This document shows, one piece after another, positions 8,977-18,017 of a DNA stretch of 64,000 nucleotides. The stretch spans positions 2,969,312 through 3,033,311 of the forward strand of contig NZ_CP152020.1 in assembly GCF_038624605.1 (NCBI RefSeq), written 5' to 3'. This DNA is from Psychrobacillus sp. FSL K6-4046. Its GTDB lineage: Bacteria > Bacillota > Bacilli > Bacillales_A > Planococcaceae. The notes under the pieces were generated by a model. The model worked only from the letters and a program-made list of their open reading frames with translations, searched no databases and was not told the DNA's origin. The translations under genes were made by a program, and so were the position numbers. Position 1 is the first letter of the stretch. Each line of letters starts with the position of its first letter.

Positions 8977-9050
8977 TGAATAATATATTATGTTAATATT
9001 ATTGTAAATAAATATTTTGAATTTTTAGATATACAGGAGGATTGTCATTT

Positions 9051-10415
9051 ATGGAAGCACATCTATTTGACCAATTTGAAGAAGTACTAGGAAAAGAGAA
9101 AATAAGTAAAAGTGAATCAGAATTATATAGACATAGTCGAGATGAATCCTCCCACCCTTTTGTGGAGCCAGATTTTGTATTGTTCCCGGATAGTGTAGAG
9201 GACATTGTGACCGTTCTTAAAATAGCTAATGAACATAAAGTACCTGTTACTCCATATGGCGCTGGTTCTGGCCTTGAAGGTCAAGCTATTCCAATTCACA
9301 AGGGGATTTCTATTAGTTTTGATAATATGAAAAAAATAATAGAATTTAATCCTGAGGATATGATGGTTACTGTGGAGCCAGGTATCACTCGTCTACAGCT
9401 AAACCATTTTGTTAATAAGCACGGTCTATACTTTCCAATTGATCCTGGTGCTGATGCCTCCATTGGAGGAATGGTTGCAAATAATGCAAGTGGAACGACC
9501 GCTGTACGATACGGCTCAATGAGAGATCAAATTTTAGATTTAGAAGTTGTTTTAGCAAACGGTACCGTTATCCATACAGGATCCAAGGCAAAAAAATCTT
9601 CCTCGGGCTATAACTTGAATGGAATTATGGCTGGATCAGAAGGAACGTTAGGAGTAATTACAAAGGTTACTTTAAAGCTTCATGGCATTCCAGAAAAAGT
9701 GATAGCTGCTCGTTGTACGTTTGAGTCACCTGGAAAATGTGCTGAAGCTGCTCAAGCAGTTTTATCGTGTGGGATTCCGGTACTTAGAATGGAATTAGTA
9801 GATGCTGAAAGTATAAAACAAGTAAATGTATATGGGGATTATGGATTCCCAGAAGAGCACTCTCTATTCTTTGAATTTGCAGGTACTCCGAATATCGTGG
9901 AAGAAGAAGCAACAGTAGTTGAAGAGTTAATGAAGGATTTAGGATGCAGCAATTGGGAGCGCGCCAATTCCCCAAAAGACCGAGCTGACATTTGGAAGGC
10001 TCGTCATGAGCTCTCTTATGCCTATAAGCATATTAAAGGAAAAGATAACACTGGAGCTGACGCATGTGTGCCTATCTCTAAGCTAGCAGAAATGGTCGTA
10101 TTTGGTCGCACGCTAATAGAAGAAAGTGGTCTCCTAGGTGGCGTCTTCGGACATGTTGGTGATGGTAATTTCCACACGATGGTCATGTACGACCCTAACG
10201 ATCCAACAGAAGTAGCAAAAGCCAAGTATACAAATGATCAGATTGCTTTAAAAGCAATAGACTTAGGTGGCAGTTGTACAGGGGAGCACGGAGTTGGAGT
10301 CGGTAAAATGAAATACCAGCTTAAGGAGCATGGTGAGGCAGTGGAACTAATGAAGTCTATTAAATTATTATTTGATCCAAATGGAATTTTAAACCCTGGG
10401 AAAATATTTATTTAG
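9051..10415 (+). CDS. FAD-binding 2-hydroxyacid dehydrogenase (GlcD/D-lactate dehydrogenase family)
   Basis: This flavoprotein oxidises a D-2-hydroxyacid such as glycolate or D-lactate. I place the start at ATG 9051 because AGGAGG at 9035-9040 is 10 bases upstream; an in-frame TTG at 9042 is too close to it. The 454-residue protein has an N-terminal PCMH-type FAD domain (TPYGAGSGLEGQAIP, ADASIGGMVANNASG, AVRYGSMRDQILD) and a C-terminal FAD-oxidase domain (GVFGHVGDGNFHTMV and CTGEHGVGVGKMKYQ, with the histidines typical of the active site). It is divergent from the GntR-TRAP operon, which suggests it metabolises the imported acid. No iron-sulfur partner (GlcF/LutA type) is next to it. Confidence 0.88.
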   Translation: MEAHLFDQFEEVLGKEKISKSESELYRHSRDESSHPFVEPDFVLFPDSVEDIVTVLKIANEHKVPVTPYGAGSGLEGQAIPIHKGISISFDNMKKIIEFNPEDMMVTVEPGITRLQLNHFVNKHGLYFPIDPGADASIGGMVANNASGTTAVRYGSMRDQILDLEVVLANGTVIHTGSKAKKSSSGYNLNGIMAGSEGTLGVITKVTLKLHGIPEKVIAARCTFESPGKCAEAAQAVLSCGIPVLRMELVDAESIKQVNVYGDYGFPEEHSLFFEFAGTPNIVEEEATVVEELMKDLGCSNWERANSPKDRADIWKARHELSYAYKHIKGKDNTGADACVPISKLAEMVVFGRTLIEESGLLGGVFGHVGDGNFHTMVMYDPNDPTEVAKAKYTNDQIALKAIDLGGSCTGEHGVGVGKMKYQLKEHGEAVELMKSIKLLFDPNGILNPGKIFI

Positions 10416-10485
10416 TTCTTCGTATTTTTATGTAATAACACGAATAATTAGTAGAAAGTAGTAATATATGCTTTCGAGAAAATTT

Positions 10486-10527
10486 AAAAGGACTGCTCAG
10501 TTTAATTCACTGTGCAGTCCTTTTTTT
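10486..10527. terminator. bidirectional terminator between the dehydrogenase and guaC
   Basis: An 11-bp perfect stem (10486-10496 with 10514-10524, containing AAGGACTGC) is followed by seven T on the plus strand, with AAAA on the other side. It lies between two converging genes and can serve both. Confidence 0.85.
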
Positions 10528-10531
10528 AAAA

Positions 10532-11515
10532 TTAATATACCTTATCTCCATTAAAAATGGAGTTTTTCACAACGACATAATCTACATTACGAATAGCGTC
10601 CAATTTGTTTCCGCCTGCATACGAAATGGAAGATTGTAAATCCTGCTCCATTTCTCTTAAAGTATCCTCAAGATGTCCTTTATGCTCGACGAACATTTTT
10701 TTACCTTCGACGTTTTTCTTCTCGCCTTTTTGAAATTCAGAAGCAGATCCGAAGTATTCTTTAAAACGTTTTCCATCTTTTTCAATCGTAACTCCAGGAG
10801 ATTCCTCATGACCAGCAAAAAGTGAACCGACCATTACCATGGATGCACCAAATCGAACAGATTTAGCTATATCGCCATGTGTACGAATACCGCCATCCGC
10901 TATGATTGGTTTACTAGCAGCTTTTGCACACCAGCGTAATGCAGCTAACTGCCATCCACCAGTTCCAAAGCCTGTTTTAATCTTTGTAATACAAACCTTA
11001 CCTGGTCCAATCCCAACTTTAGTAGCGTCTGCTCCAGCATTTTCTAACTCCCGTACAGCCTCTGGAGTTCCTACATTTCCTGCAATCACAAAGCTTTTTG
11101 GCAAATATCTTTTAATATGCTTAATCATATTAATCACGGCATTAGAATGACCATGTGCAATATCTATTGTAATAAATTCAGGCACTAATGACTTGTTCGC
11201 TAATTCCTCTATGAAATGATATTCTTCCTCTTTGACACCGACACTTATCGAAGCAATCAAGCCTTTAGATTGCATATCCTTAATAAAATCTATACGCTTT
11301 TCTGGCTGAAATCGGTGCATGATATAAAAGTATCCTTTTTCAGCTAAATACAAAGCTATTTTTTCGTCTATAATTGTTTGCATGTTTGCAGGGACTACCG
11401 GTAATTTAAATTTATACCCACCTAACGAAACTGTCGTATCACATTCCGAACGACTGTTAACCACACATTTCGCAGGAATTAATTGAATATCCTCATAATC
11501 AAATACGTTTTCCAC
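10532..11515 (-). CDS. guaC: GMP reductase
   Basis: This IMPDH/GMPR-family TIM barrel enzyme converts GMP to IMP with NADPH, salvaging guanine nucleotides. At 327 residues it has the length of the Firmicutes GuaC type and no CBS domains. The catalytic cysteine is C175 in [20 protein letters not shown]; phosphate-binding blocks are [14 protein letters not shown] and [15 protein letters not shown]. It stands alone. In B. subtilis guaC belongs to the PurR regulon. A CGAACAATT element (complement of 11561-11569) lies about 50 bases upstream of the start and could be half of a PurBox, but I do not see a convincing partner half. Confidence 0.93.
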   Translation of the reverse strand: MENVFDYEDIQLIPAKCVVNSRSECDTTVSLGGYKFKLPVVPANMQTIIDEKIALYLAEKGYFYIMHRFQPEKRIDFIKDMQSKGLIASISVGVKEEEYHFIEELANKSLVPEFITIDIAHGHSNAVINMIKHIKRYLPKSFVIAGNVGTPEAVRELENAGADATKVGIGPGKVCITKIKTGFGTGGWQLAALRWCAKAASKPIIADGGIRTHGDIAKSVRFGASMVMVGSLFAGHEESPGVTIEKDGKRFKEYFGSASEFQKGEKKNVEGKKMFVEHKGHLEDTLREMEQDLQSSISYAGGNKLDAIRNVDYVVVKNSIFNGDKVY

Positions 11516-11838
11516 GCCTCAACACTCCCAAACACGAATATTTATATTAAAAACTAAGGTAATTGTTCGCCCATTTGATAATTTACATGATTTCTCCACT
11601 CTTGTCAAAGACTTTTAGAGAAAAACATGAATATTAGGAACGAAGACATAGGAGCATTTGTATGAAAGGGCATGAAAATAACGTGAAGGAGCGATATATA
11701 GTAAATAAAAAGGTTTATAACTAACCCGTAAATCAAATAGTGCCTACTCGTGTGAATTAAGAAATTATTTTGTAGACAGGCACGAGCGGAATCCATTACT
11801 AATCTATTTCATATGTTAAGAGAGAGGAGGTTTTTATT
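11516..11838. other. intergenic region between guaC and a small membrane protein gene
   Basis: This 323-base stretch holds the upstream region of guaC (with a possible PurBox-like half site at 11561-11569) and the leader of the small protein at 11839. A minus-strand open frame at 11605-11796 has no ribosome binding site or recognisable product, so I do not call it. I see no riboswitch-like pairing. Confidence 0.5.
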
Positions 11839-12015
11839 ATGTTGCCAGCTATACTATTACAGTTTGCTTACCTATTTATTTTTATATGGTCAGTAGCTAT
11901 GCTAGTACAAGACTTTCAAGGGACACAAAAAAACTGGTTAACGGTTTTATTGCACATATCTGTAGCAATCGTTTCCCTCAACTATTTACTTGTGTCACTC
12001 GGCGTAAGTATTTAG
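11839..12015 (+). CDS. small two-TM membrane protein, function unknown
   Basis: This 58-codon frame has an excellent ribosome binding site (GAGAGGAGG at 11822-11830, 8 bases before the ATG) and is followed at once by a strong terminator, so it is a complete small gene. The product has two hydrophobic segments, about residues 3-23 (AILLQFAYLFIFIWSVAM) and 35-57 (VLLHISVAIVSLNYLLVS), joined by a short polar loop DFQGTQKNW. I do not recognise a family. Such short integral proteins often act as membrane-complex accessory subunits, but no partner is evident here. Confidence 0.7.
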   Translation: MLPAILLQFAYLFIFIWSVAMLVQDFQGTQKNWLTVLLHISVAIVSLNYLLVSLGVSI

Positions 12016-12022
12016 CAATTGT

Positions 12023-12064
12023 AAAGAATCCTGTTTACCTAAGCGTAAACAGGATTCTTTTTTT
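12023..12064 (+). terminator. terminator after the 58-residue membrane protein
   Basis: A perfect 16-bp stem (12023-12038 with 12045-12060, arm AAAGAATCCTGTTTAC) closes a 6-base loop and is followed by a T run, just 8 bases after the stop codon. The remaining bases up to 12278 are the AT-rich upstream region of the next gene. Confidence 0.9.
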
Positions 12065-12278
12065 CTTCATCAATAAAACTTAGCTCCTGTGTGTTATTAA
12101 AAGAACTTTAGTCATTTTATTTTCTATTAAAGTTTCGCTTTATTTACATAGAAAAATCATGAAAGTGATGCCACTAAAATTCAGCTATACTAGAGATATT
12201 TTCAAGAAATAAAGAGTAACTAATTAGCAGTAAGGGTAAAGTGTTTAATAACATTTAAAGACAGAAAGTGGGATGTTC

Positions 12279-14270
12279 ATGTCGTCACAATGTCACAATA
12301 GATTATCCAAAGAAAAATCTCCCTATTTACTTCAGCATGCCAATAATCCTGTTGATTGGTTTCCATGGGGAGAGGAAGCTTTTGAAAAAGCACACAAGGA
12401 AAACAAACCTCTGTTTGTAAGCATTGGCTATAGTACATGCCACTGGTGTCACGTAATGGAAAGAGAATCGTTCGAGGATCAAGAGGTCGCTAACATATTA
12501 AATAAGCATTTCATATCGATTAAAGTAGATCGTGAAGAAAGACCGGATATTGACTCGATATATATGACTATTTGTCAAATGCTAACTGGAGAAAGCGGCT
12601 GGCCACTCCATGTTTTTCTAACGCCTGACCAAAAACCTTTTTACGCGGGAACCTATTTTCCAAAGGAACAAAAATATGGGAAACCTGGACTGTTAGATTT
12701 ATTGCCTCGCTTACATAAAGCATATGAAAATGAATTTGATCAACTAGAAGAAGTAAGTGAAAAATTAATAGAAGCCTTTCAAGTAACTACTACAACTAAC
12801 AACCATACAGCTATAGAGCCAAATATAATAGAAACTGCCTTTCATCAGTTAGCTGGTATGTTCGATTCTCAGCACGGAGGCTTCGGTAAAGAACCTAAGT
12901 TTCCCTCCCCTCTACAGTTGCTCTTTTTAATGAGGTATTATCATGAAACTAATGAGGATGATGCCCTTCATATGGTTGAAATTACATTAGACGGTATTGC
13001 TCGTGGTGGAATTTCAGATCATCTTGGTGGTGGATTTGCTAGATACTCAACGGATGAAATGTGGCTTACTCCACATTTTGAGAAAATGCTCTATGACCAG
13101 GCATTACTTTTAATGGCATATACGGAGGCTTATCAAATTACTAGAATCCCTCAGTATGAAGAAGTTGTATACAACACTGTTAAATTTGTTGAACGAGAAA
13201 TGACTCATCCCGAAGGTCCATTCTATTCAGCAATTGATGCGGACAGTGAAGGTGAAGAAGGAACTTATTATGTTTGGTCTTTTCAGGAAGTAATACAAGT
13301 CTTGGGTGAGGATGAGGGTACACTTTTTGCAAGATCCTATGATATTACAGAAGAAGGTAATTTTGATGGAAGAAATATACCTAATTTAATCTATACTGAT
13401 ATTGCTTCTATTCTAGAGGAATTTAATATATCGGAGGATGAATTGGAAGAACGATTAGATGCTTCTAAAGCTATTCTATTAGAGCATCGTCAGAATAGGG
13501 CTTACCCACATATTGACGACAAAATAATTACCTCATGGAATGCTTTAATGATTGCCGCTCTTGCCAAAGCTGGAGCCGCTTTTACGAATCCTCACTTTAT
13601 AAGCTCTGCAAAAAGAGCTGTGCAATTTATTGAAAATCATCTTATTAAGGAAAATGTTTTATACGCAACTTATAGAGATGGTGAAGCGAAGAACGTTGCT
13701 TATTTGGATGATTATGCAAATTTGTTGTGGGCATTTGTTGAGCTTTATGAAGCAACGGATGAGGAAGAGTATTTAGAGAAGGCAAAACAGATAGCCTCAG
13801 AGATCATGGACAACTTTAAAGATGAAGTAAATGGTGGATTTTATTTTACGAGTACACGTGGAGAAAAACTAATTGTTCGAGAAAAAATAATTATGGATCA
13901 AATTATTCCTGCTGGGAACGGGACAATCGCTTGGCAGTTTTGGAGGTTAGCTAAAATTACCGACAATCCAGATATGCTTCAACTAGCTGAAAATACTATT
14001 TCCACTTTTGCTGAGGAAATTACACTTTATCCTACCTCTCTATTGTCTTCGCTAATGGCATTCCAATCGTTAAATAGCAAAGGAAGAGAAATTAAGTTAA
14101 TTGGTAACCCAATAAGCGATATCTTAAAGGTGCTTCAGACAACATATAGACCGTTTGATATTTGGTCAACCACAGCGCCTTTAGAAGCCTTGTCGGTAGA
14201 AATTTGTCAAAATAATAGTTGCCATGCACCACTTAAAGATATAGAAAAAGTCATTAAAGAAATAACTTAA
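12279..14270 (+). CDS. thioredoxin-fold and glycosidase-like protein (YyaL / SPATA20 family)
   Basis: The 663-residue protein matches the YyaL/spermatogenesis-associated 20 family. It has an N-terminal thioredoxin-like domain (about 1-165, [20 protein letters not shown] and the CxxC of [11 protein letters not shown]54 and C57), then a six-hairpin (alpha/alpha)6-barrel region (about 180-600; [41 protein letters not shown]). I choose ATG 12279 over 12273 because the AAAGTGGG sequence directly abuts the first. The family is widespread; its biochemical role is not established, although a redox-linked or sugar-isomerase-like function has been suggested by fold. It is monocistronic. Confidence 0.9.
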   Translation: MSSQCHNRLSKEKSPYLLQHANNPVDWFPWGEEAFEKAHKENKPLFVSIGYSTCHWCHVMERESFEDQEVANILNKHFISIKVDREERPDIDSIYMTICQMLTGESGWPLHVFLTPDQKPFYAGTYFPKEQKYGKPGLLDLLPRLHKAYENEFDQLEEVSEKLIEAFQVTTTTNNHTAIEPNIIETAFHQLAGMFDSQHGGFGKEPKFPSPLQLLFLMRYYHETNEDDALHMVEITLDGIARGGISDHLGGGFARYSTDEMWLTPHFEKMLYDQALLLMAYTEAYQITRIPQYEEVVYNTVKFVEREMTHPEGPFYSAIDADSEGEEGTYYVWSFQEVIQVLGEDEGTLFARSYDITEEGNFDGRNIPNLIYTDIASILEEFNISEDELEERLDASKAILLEHRQNRAYPHIDDKIITSWNALMIAALAKAGAAFTNPHFISSAKRAVQFIENHLIKENVLYATYRDGEAKNVAYLDDYANLLWAFVELYEATDEEEYLEKAKQIASEIMDNFKDEVNGGFYFTSTRGEKLIVREKIIMDQIIPAGNGTIAWQFWRLAKITDNPDMLQLAENTISTFAEEITLYPTSLLSSLMAFQSLNSKGREIKLIGNPISDILKVLQTTYRPFDIWSTTAPLEALSVEICQNNSCHAPLKDIEKVIKEIT

Positions 14271-14284
14271 ATAAATTCCATGGA

Positions 14285-14313
14285 GAAGACATCAAGAGTG
14301 GTCTTCTTTTTTT
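14285..14313 (+). terminator. terminator after the YyaL-like gene
   Basis: A 6-bp GAAGAC/GTCTTC stem around a 10-base loop is followed by seven T on the plus strand. It overlaps the end of the converging small gene at 14292-14489. Confidence 0.7.
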
Positions 14314-14489
14314 GGTATGTGAATATACATCTCAATCAGCTTTACTTTTTCACTCAATTCAATTAAAGCTCGCATTATTTGTTGCTGGTCGATTTTTGTC
14401 ATGCTAGTTTGATGCACCATTTGTTCTACTGACTTTTCCACATGAATTATACTTTTATTCATTCCATCTACAAAATGTTGAACCGACAT
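14292..14489 (-). CDS. small amphipathic helical protein, function unknown
   Basis: The 65-residue frame is preceded by a strong AAGGAGG ribosome binding site 8-9 bases upstream of the ATG, which supports it as real. The product is polar and predicted helical across almost its whole length, with a heptad-like spacing of hydrophobic residues (MNKSIIHVEKSVEQMV, ALIELSEKVKLIEMYI), suggesting a coiled coil. It has no signal peptide or TM segment. It converges on the YyaL-like gene. I do not recognise a family. Confidence 0.6.
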   Translation of the reverse strand: MSVQHFVDGMNKSIIHVEKSVEQMVHQTSMTKIDQQQIMRALIELSEKVKLIEMYIHIPKKEDHS

Positions 14490-14699
14490 TAATAGACCTC
14501 CTTCTTTTTTATTATTTTACTCTATCTACTTTTTTCTGCAATTTTCAGAATTAAATATATATCGTGATTATGACATAATGCGATGATATACGCATAAATA
14601 ATAGAATTTTAGCCTCAATTTACAGAACGAAATTTTTTTTTTGGACTTTTTTCTTTTCCGCTAGAATATATTGAAGTAAAAGTTGAGAGGGGATATTGG

Positions 14700-14849
14700 T
14701 TGAGCTCAAATTCAAATCCTGTTGATTCTAATGAAATGAAAAGAAGGCAAGATCTAGATGAAATTGCCTCCCTTAATATGATTGGAGAAGGCTGTCCATT
14801 TTTTGACGAAGAAGAAAAAATAGTTCAGGAGAAAAAAGAGAATAAATAA
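14700..14849 (+). CDS. 49-residue acidic small protein, function unknown
   Basis: This frame begins with TTG at 14700, preceded by GAGAGGGG at 14685-14692, and ends 6 bases before a terminator, so promoter-distal signals fit a real small gene. The product is highly charged (DEEEKIVQEKKENK tail) with the segment IGEGCPFFDEEE. It is divergent from the helical protein at 14292-14489. I cannot assign a family; it was too short for ordinary gene finders to keep. Confidence 0.5.
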   Translation: MSSNSNPVDSNEMKRRQDLDEIASLNMIGEGCPFFDEEEKIVQEKKENK

Positions 14850-14854
14850 CTATC

Positions 14855-14877
14855 CCCCACCATACGTGGGGTTTTTT
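14855..14877 (+). terminator. terminator after the 49-residue small protein
   Basis: A CCCCAC/GTGGGG stem (14855-14860 with 14866-14871) with a 5-base loop is followed by TTTTTT. It sits directly downstream of the small gene's stop codon. Confidence 0.75.
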
Positions 14878-15185
14878 ATTGGGTTGCGCGAAAATGCAGT
14901 TATGAAATTTTTATGAACTTGATTGGATTAGCTAAAACCGTTGACCTAAAACATAAATCAATTAACTTTCACCTATAAATAAGAACATTCTGTACCTTAT
15001 TGTTTGTGTCCTTTATAAAAAAAGGATTTTATATATATACATTGATATATACTATTTAAAACCCCTATCTAAAAAAAGTAATTGTAATGAATGGAATATT
15101 ATGATAAATTAAGCATTATCAGAAATTGAAGCTTAACCTTCAAACGACATAAAAAATAACGCCTTAACTTCAAAAGGAGAACCCC
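14878..15185. other. AT-rich upstream region of the RpiR regulator gene
   Basis: There is no gene here. Near the 3' end two related segments (CTTAACCTTCAAA at 15132-15144 and CTTAACTTCAAA at 15164-15175) form an imperfect direct repeat with a spacing of about 32 bases, or three helical turns. They overlap the probable leader of the RpiR gene and could be an autoregulatory site, which is a guess. Confidence 0.35.
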
Positions 15186-16046
15186 GTGCAATTACAAAAT
15201 CTTATTCGTGAAAATTTTGTTACTATGTCTAAAAGCCAAAAAAAAATGGCTACTTATGTATTAGATCATCCTCGGGATATAGCGCTTTGTTCAGCTGCCG
15301 AATTAGGAGGAAGAATAGGAATTAGTGAATCCACTGTTATTCGATTTTCCTATACACTTGGCTTTTCCGGCTATGTAGAACTTCAAAAGCTTATGCGTGA
15401 ACATTATTTTATCAACGAATCCTCAACAAGTCCTTACCAATACACAGAAATTGAATTATCTAAGGAAGAAAGCTTTCATAGACAAGTCATGGAAAAAGAT
15501 ATTCAATCTATTCAAGCTACTATGGATCAAATCGATGCCGCATCTTATTACGCAGCCGTACAAAGACTTTCAAAGGCAAAATCAATATATGTATTAGGCC
15601 TTCGTACCTCCTACCCTGCCGCCAATTGGCTTTCCTTTTCAATTGGTTTAGTAAAAGAAAATGTTCACTTTATAAGACCGGACACAGAAGATGTGATTAG
15701 GACCATTGCTAGCATGAATTCAAATTCGGTAGTAATTATTATATCGTTTCACCGTTATTTGAAAGAAACGCTTCAAATTGCAGAATTAGTTAGAAAACAA
15801 AAGGCTTATATTATTGGCATAAGTGATTCTATGCTTGCCCCTATACATGAATATAGCGACGTGTTATTCCCTGTATCTACACAAAACAAGTCAACCTTTG
15901 ATGCCGTTGCACCTTTGTTTTCTTTTATGAATGCCATTGTTTCAGGGTTAATAGTGGAACAAAAGGATGCCTTTAAAAATAGACAGCTGATGTATCAAAG
16001 TATCCCAAGTCATTTTCTTTTTGAAGGTGCCGATGAAAATTCTTAA
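15186..16046 (+). CDS. MurR/RpiR-family transcriptional regulator
   Basis: The 286-residue protein starts with GTG at 15186, preceded by AAGGAGA. Residues of about 1-77 form the RpiR helix-turn-helix domain (SKSQKKMATYVLDHP, ELGGRIGISESTVIRFSYTLG). Residues of about 125-260 form a SIS phosphosugar-binding domain (KSIYVLGLRTSYPAANWLSF and VVIIISFHRYLKETLQIAEL). Most members sense phosphosugars; here the downstream genes are a racemase-like enolase enzyme and a GNAT-like fragment, so an amino-sugar or amino-acid derivative is possible. Confidence 0.88.
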   Translation: MQLQNLIRENFVTMSKSQKKMATYVLDHPRDIALCSAAELGGRIGISESTVIRFSYTLGFSGYVELQKLMREHYFINESSTSPYQYTEIELSKEESFHRQVMEKDIQSIQATMDQIDAASYYAAVQRLSKAKSIYVLGLRTSYPAANWLSFSIGLVKENVHFIRPDTEDVIRTIASMNSNSVVIIISFHRYLKETLQIAELVRKQKAYIIGISDSMLAPIHEYSDVLFPVSTQNKSTFDAVAPLFSFMNAIVSGLIVEQKDAFKNRQLMYQSIPSHFLFEGADENS

Positions 16047-16117
16047 TTTTAGTAGGATATCAATGAAATTAAGTATAAAAAGTGGTAGATTAAGAGTAAG
16101 AAAGCGGAGGATAATCG

Positions 16118-16408
16118 ATGCCGGAGAATACAAAGTTTACACAGCCTTTTCACATTGACTTTACAGAAAATAATTATCCTGTCTTAATCGAGCCACGCAT
16201 ATTTGTACCGACTGAGGAAGCTTATGAAGTGCCAATTCCTCAACTGATTCAAGAAATGCGGGTCACAGAGCCTGATTTAGCATTAAAATGGGACCTTCAG
16301 ATTAGAAAAATCATACAAACTCTATTCATTGAAAATTATTCCATAATTGCTGTTCGTAAAACTAAGGAACCGGTGAATTATTATCAGTTTATAAAAAAGA
16401 TGAAATAA
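16118..16408 (+). CDS. small protein resembling the C-terminal part of a GNAT-type (COG3375-like) protein
   Basis: The 96-residue protein has its own ribosome binding site (GCGGAGG at 16105-16111, 6 bases before the ATG). The block VPIPQLIQEMRVTEPDLALKWDLQIRKII followed by TLFIENYSIIAV (described by landmarks VPIPQLIQEM, EPDLALKW and IRKIIQTLF) resembles the C-terminal region of the GNAT-superfamily proteins usually encoded next to N-acylamino-acid racemases (pattern: E-I-P-x-D-F-Q, D-x-x-L-A-x-x-W-R, R-E-x-F). The acetyl-CoA-binding N-terminal domain of about 170 residues is missing. It may be a standalone minimal form or a remnant. This identification is from memory of the family and is tentative. 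It is followed by the racemase after 26 bases. Confidence 0.5.
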   Translation: MPENTKFTQPFHIDFTENNYPVLIEPRIFVPTEEAYEVPIPQLIQEMRVTEPDLALKWDLQIRKIIQTLFIENYSIIAVRKTKEPVNYYQFIKKMK

Positions 16409-16434
16409 CCTCCCAATTAAGGAGCTCTATAAAA

Positions 16435-17544
16435 ATGATTATTAAAAAAGTAAAATTACATCATCTAAATATGACGATGAAAAATTCGTTTGTAACAAGC
16501 TTTGGCAGTGTACAGGAGAAGCCTTTTTTATTAGTCGAAGTTATGGACGAAAGTGGAAATACCGGCTGGGGTGAGTCTACCGCCTTTCATGCCCCTTGGT
16601 ATAACGAGGAAACCTTTCAAACTAATTTACATATTATAAAGGATTTCTTAATCCCGTTACTATTAAATAGGAATATAAATCACCCAGATGAAGTGTCTGC
16701 TATATTTTCCCCTATTCGTAAAAACAATATGGCTAAGGCTGCGATAGAAGGTGCTGTTTGGGATCTTTACGCAAAAAGAAATAGTCTTCCTTTATCTCAA
16801 GCACTTGGTGGGACCTTCAAAAATATCGAAGTGGGAGTCAGCATTGGCTTACAAAAGAGTTCTGATGAACTTATAAGTGTCGTAAAGAATTACGTACAGG
16901 AAGGGTATAAACGTATTAAAGTGAAAATCAAACCCGGTAGCGATATTTCTTTAATCTCTGCTCTAAGAGAAACGTTTCCCGAATTACCTTTAATGGCAGA
17001 TGCTAATTCAGCCTATACCTTAGATGACATAGAAATATTTAGGCAGCTTGATCAATATAATCTTTTAATGATTGAGCAGCCTTTAGGTTACGATGATATA
17101 GTTGACCACTCAAAACTTCAACGAGAAATTAAAACACCTATTTGCTTAGATGAAAGTATCCTGTCACTTGAAGATGTAAAAAAAGCCATAGAATTAGGTA
17201 GCGCTAAAGTTATTAATATAAAAATAAGTCGCGTCGGGGGACTTACAGTAGCAAAAAAAATTCATGACTATTGCTTAGAAAAAAATATACCAGTTTGGTG
17301 TGGTGGAATGCTGGAGGCTGGTATTGGCCGTGCACATAATATTGCACTTGCCTCGTTACCTAACTTTACGTTTCCGGGAGACACATCAAGTTCATCCCGA
17401 TATTGGGAGGAGGATATTATTACTCCTGAAGTCGTTGCCAAGGATGGATATATTACAGTGCCGACAGGCTATGGGATAGGCTATGAGCCGAATTTAGAAT
17501 CAATTAAAAAATTCACGGAGAATCTGTGGGAATTTAAAGCCTAG
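16435..17544 (+). CDS. N-acylamino-acid racemase / o-succinylbenzoate synthase-family enzyme
   Basis: This enolase-superfamily enzyme of the OSBS/NSAR group has 369 residues and a complete active site: the KxK pair K162-x-K164, metal ligands D189, E214 and D239, and the opposite general base K263 in NIKISRVGG. The C-terminal GGMLEAGIGRAHNIALASL and the TSSSSRYW block are typical of the NSAR/OSBS proteins of Firmicutes. No other menaquinone genes are nearby, and the neighbours are an RpiR regulator and a GNAT-like fragment, so racemisation of N-acylated (for example N-succinyl) amino acids is more likely than menaquinone synthesis. Many members do both reactions. Confidence 0.85.
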   Translation: MIIKKVKLHHLNMTMKNSFVTSFGSVQEKPFLLVEVMDESGNTGWGESTAFHAPWYNEETFQTNLHIIKDFLIPLLLNRNINHPDEVSAIFSPIRKNNMAKAAIEGAVWDLYAKRNSLPLSQALGGTFKNIEVGVSIGLQKSSDELISVVKNYVQEGYKRIKVKIKPGSDISLISALRETFPELPLMADANSAYTLDDIEIFRQLDQYNLLMIEQPLGYDDIVDHSKLQREIKTPICLDESILSLEDVKKAIELGSAKVINIKISRVGGLTVAKKIHDYCLEKNIPVWCGGMLEAGIGRAHNIALASLPNFTFPGDTSSSSRYWEEDIITPEVVAKDGYITVPTGYGIGYEPNLESIKKFTENLWEFKA

Positions 17545-17565
17545 AAAATATCTTCATTTAAAAAA

Positions 17566-17600
17566 GGGCTGTAAGTGCAAACTACACTTACAGCCCTATT
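17566..17600. terminator. strong hairpin after the racemase gene
   Basis: A perfect 12-bp stem (GGGCTGTAAGTG at 17566-17577 with 17584-17595) with a 6-base loop lies 21 bases after the racemase stop. The T run is weak on the plus strand (TATTGTC) and better on the minus strand (complement of TTTAAAAAA), so it may act in both directions. Confidence 0.65.
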
Positions 17601-17669
17601 GTCATGTGTCAATCCTTTTTAAAGAATATTACGTATACTTGTTCCCTCCTACTTATTCTCATCTAAAAA

Positions 17670-18001
17670 GAGGGTGGGACAAAACTCTACTCAAAAATAA
17701 AAAGCCTCGAAAATTTTACGACCTTGTAAATTTTTCGAGGCTTCTATTCAAATATACCTGTAGTTGTTTTCCGTTACAGTGGACGCTTTCCGGGGGCACG
17801 GCTTCAATCTCCTCGTCGCTTCGCTCCTGCAGGGCTTTCAGCTCGTGCTGTTCCCCCAGGAGTCGCCACCTCCACTTCAAACAACTAAAATTGAAAGGTT
17901 TCTTACAAGAAATTGTGCGGACCTTTAAAATGAAGTAAAAACATGAAATCGAGTTTCCGTTTCATGTTTTTTAATTTATAGACTAGTTACGTCCCAGCCT
18001 C
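17670..18001. repeat. compound intergenic repeat bounded by 17-bp inverted repeats
   Basis: The ends GAGGGTGGGACAAAACT (17670-17686) and the reverse complement of 17985-18001 (GAGGCTGGGACGTAACT) match at 14 of 17 positions. Inside are three fold-back units: AGCCTCG... at about 17702-17742, a GC-rich unit from GTGGACGCTTTCC (about 17780) to GGAGTCGCCACCTCC (about 17859-17873), and AAAACATGAAA/TTTCATGTTTT at about 17938-17971. There is no open frame of merit. The GC-rich unit recurs in opposite orientation at 21731-21850. I interpret it as a non-coding, MITE-like intergenic repeat; similar GGACGCTTTCC...GAGTCGCC segments are common in Bacillaceae genomes as I recall them. Confidence 0.6.
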
Positions 18002-18017
18002 CTGAAAAAAGTTAAGA

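Noticed and set aside
11561-11569. CGAACAATT as a PurBox for guaC
   Set aside because: Only one half site is visible; the next TTCG is about 26 bases away rather than about 16-17.
11605-11796. A 63-codon minus-strand frame upstream of guaC
   Set aside because: It has no ribosome binding site and no recognisable product, and it lies in the leader of the small membrane protein gene.
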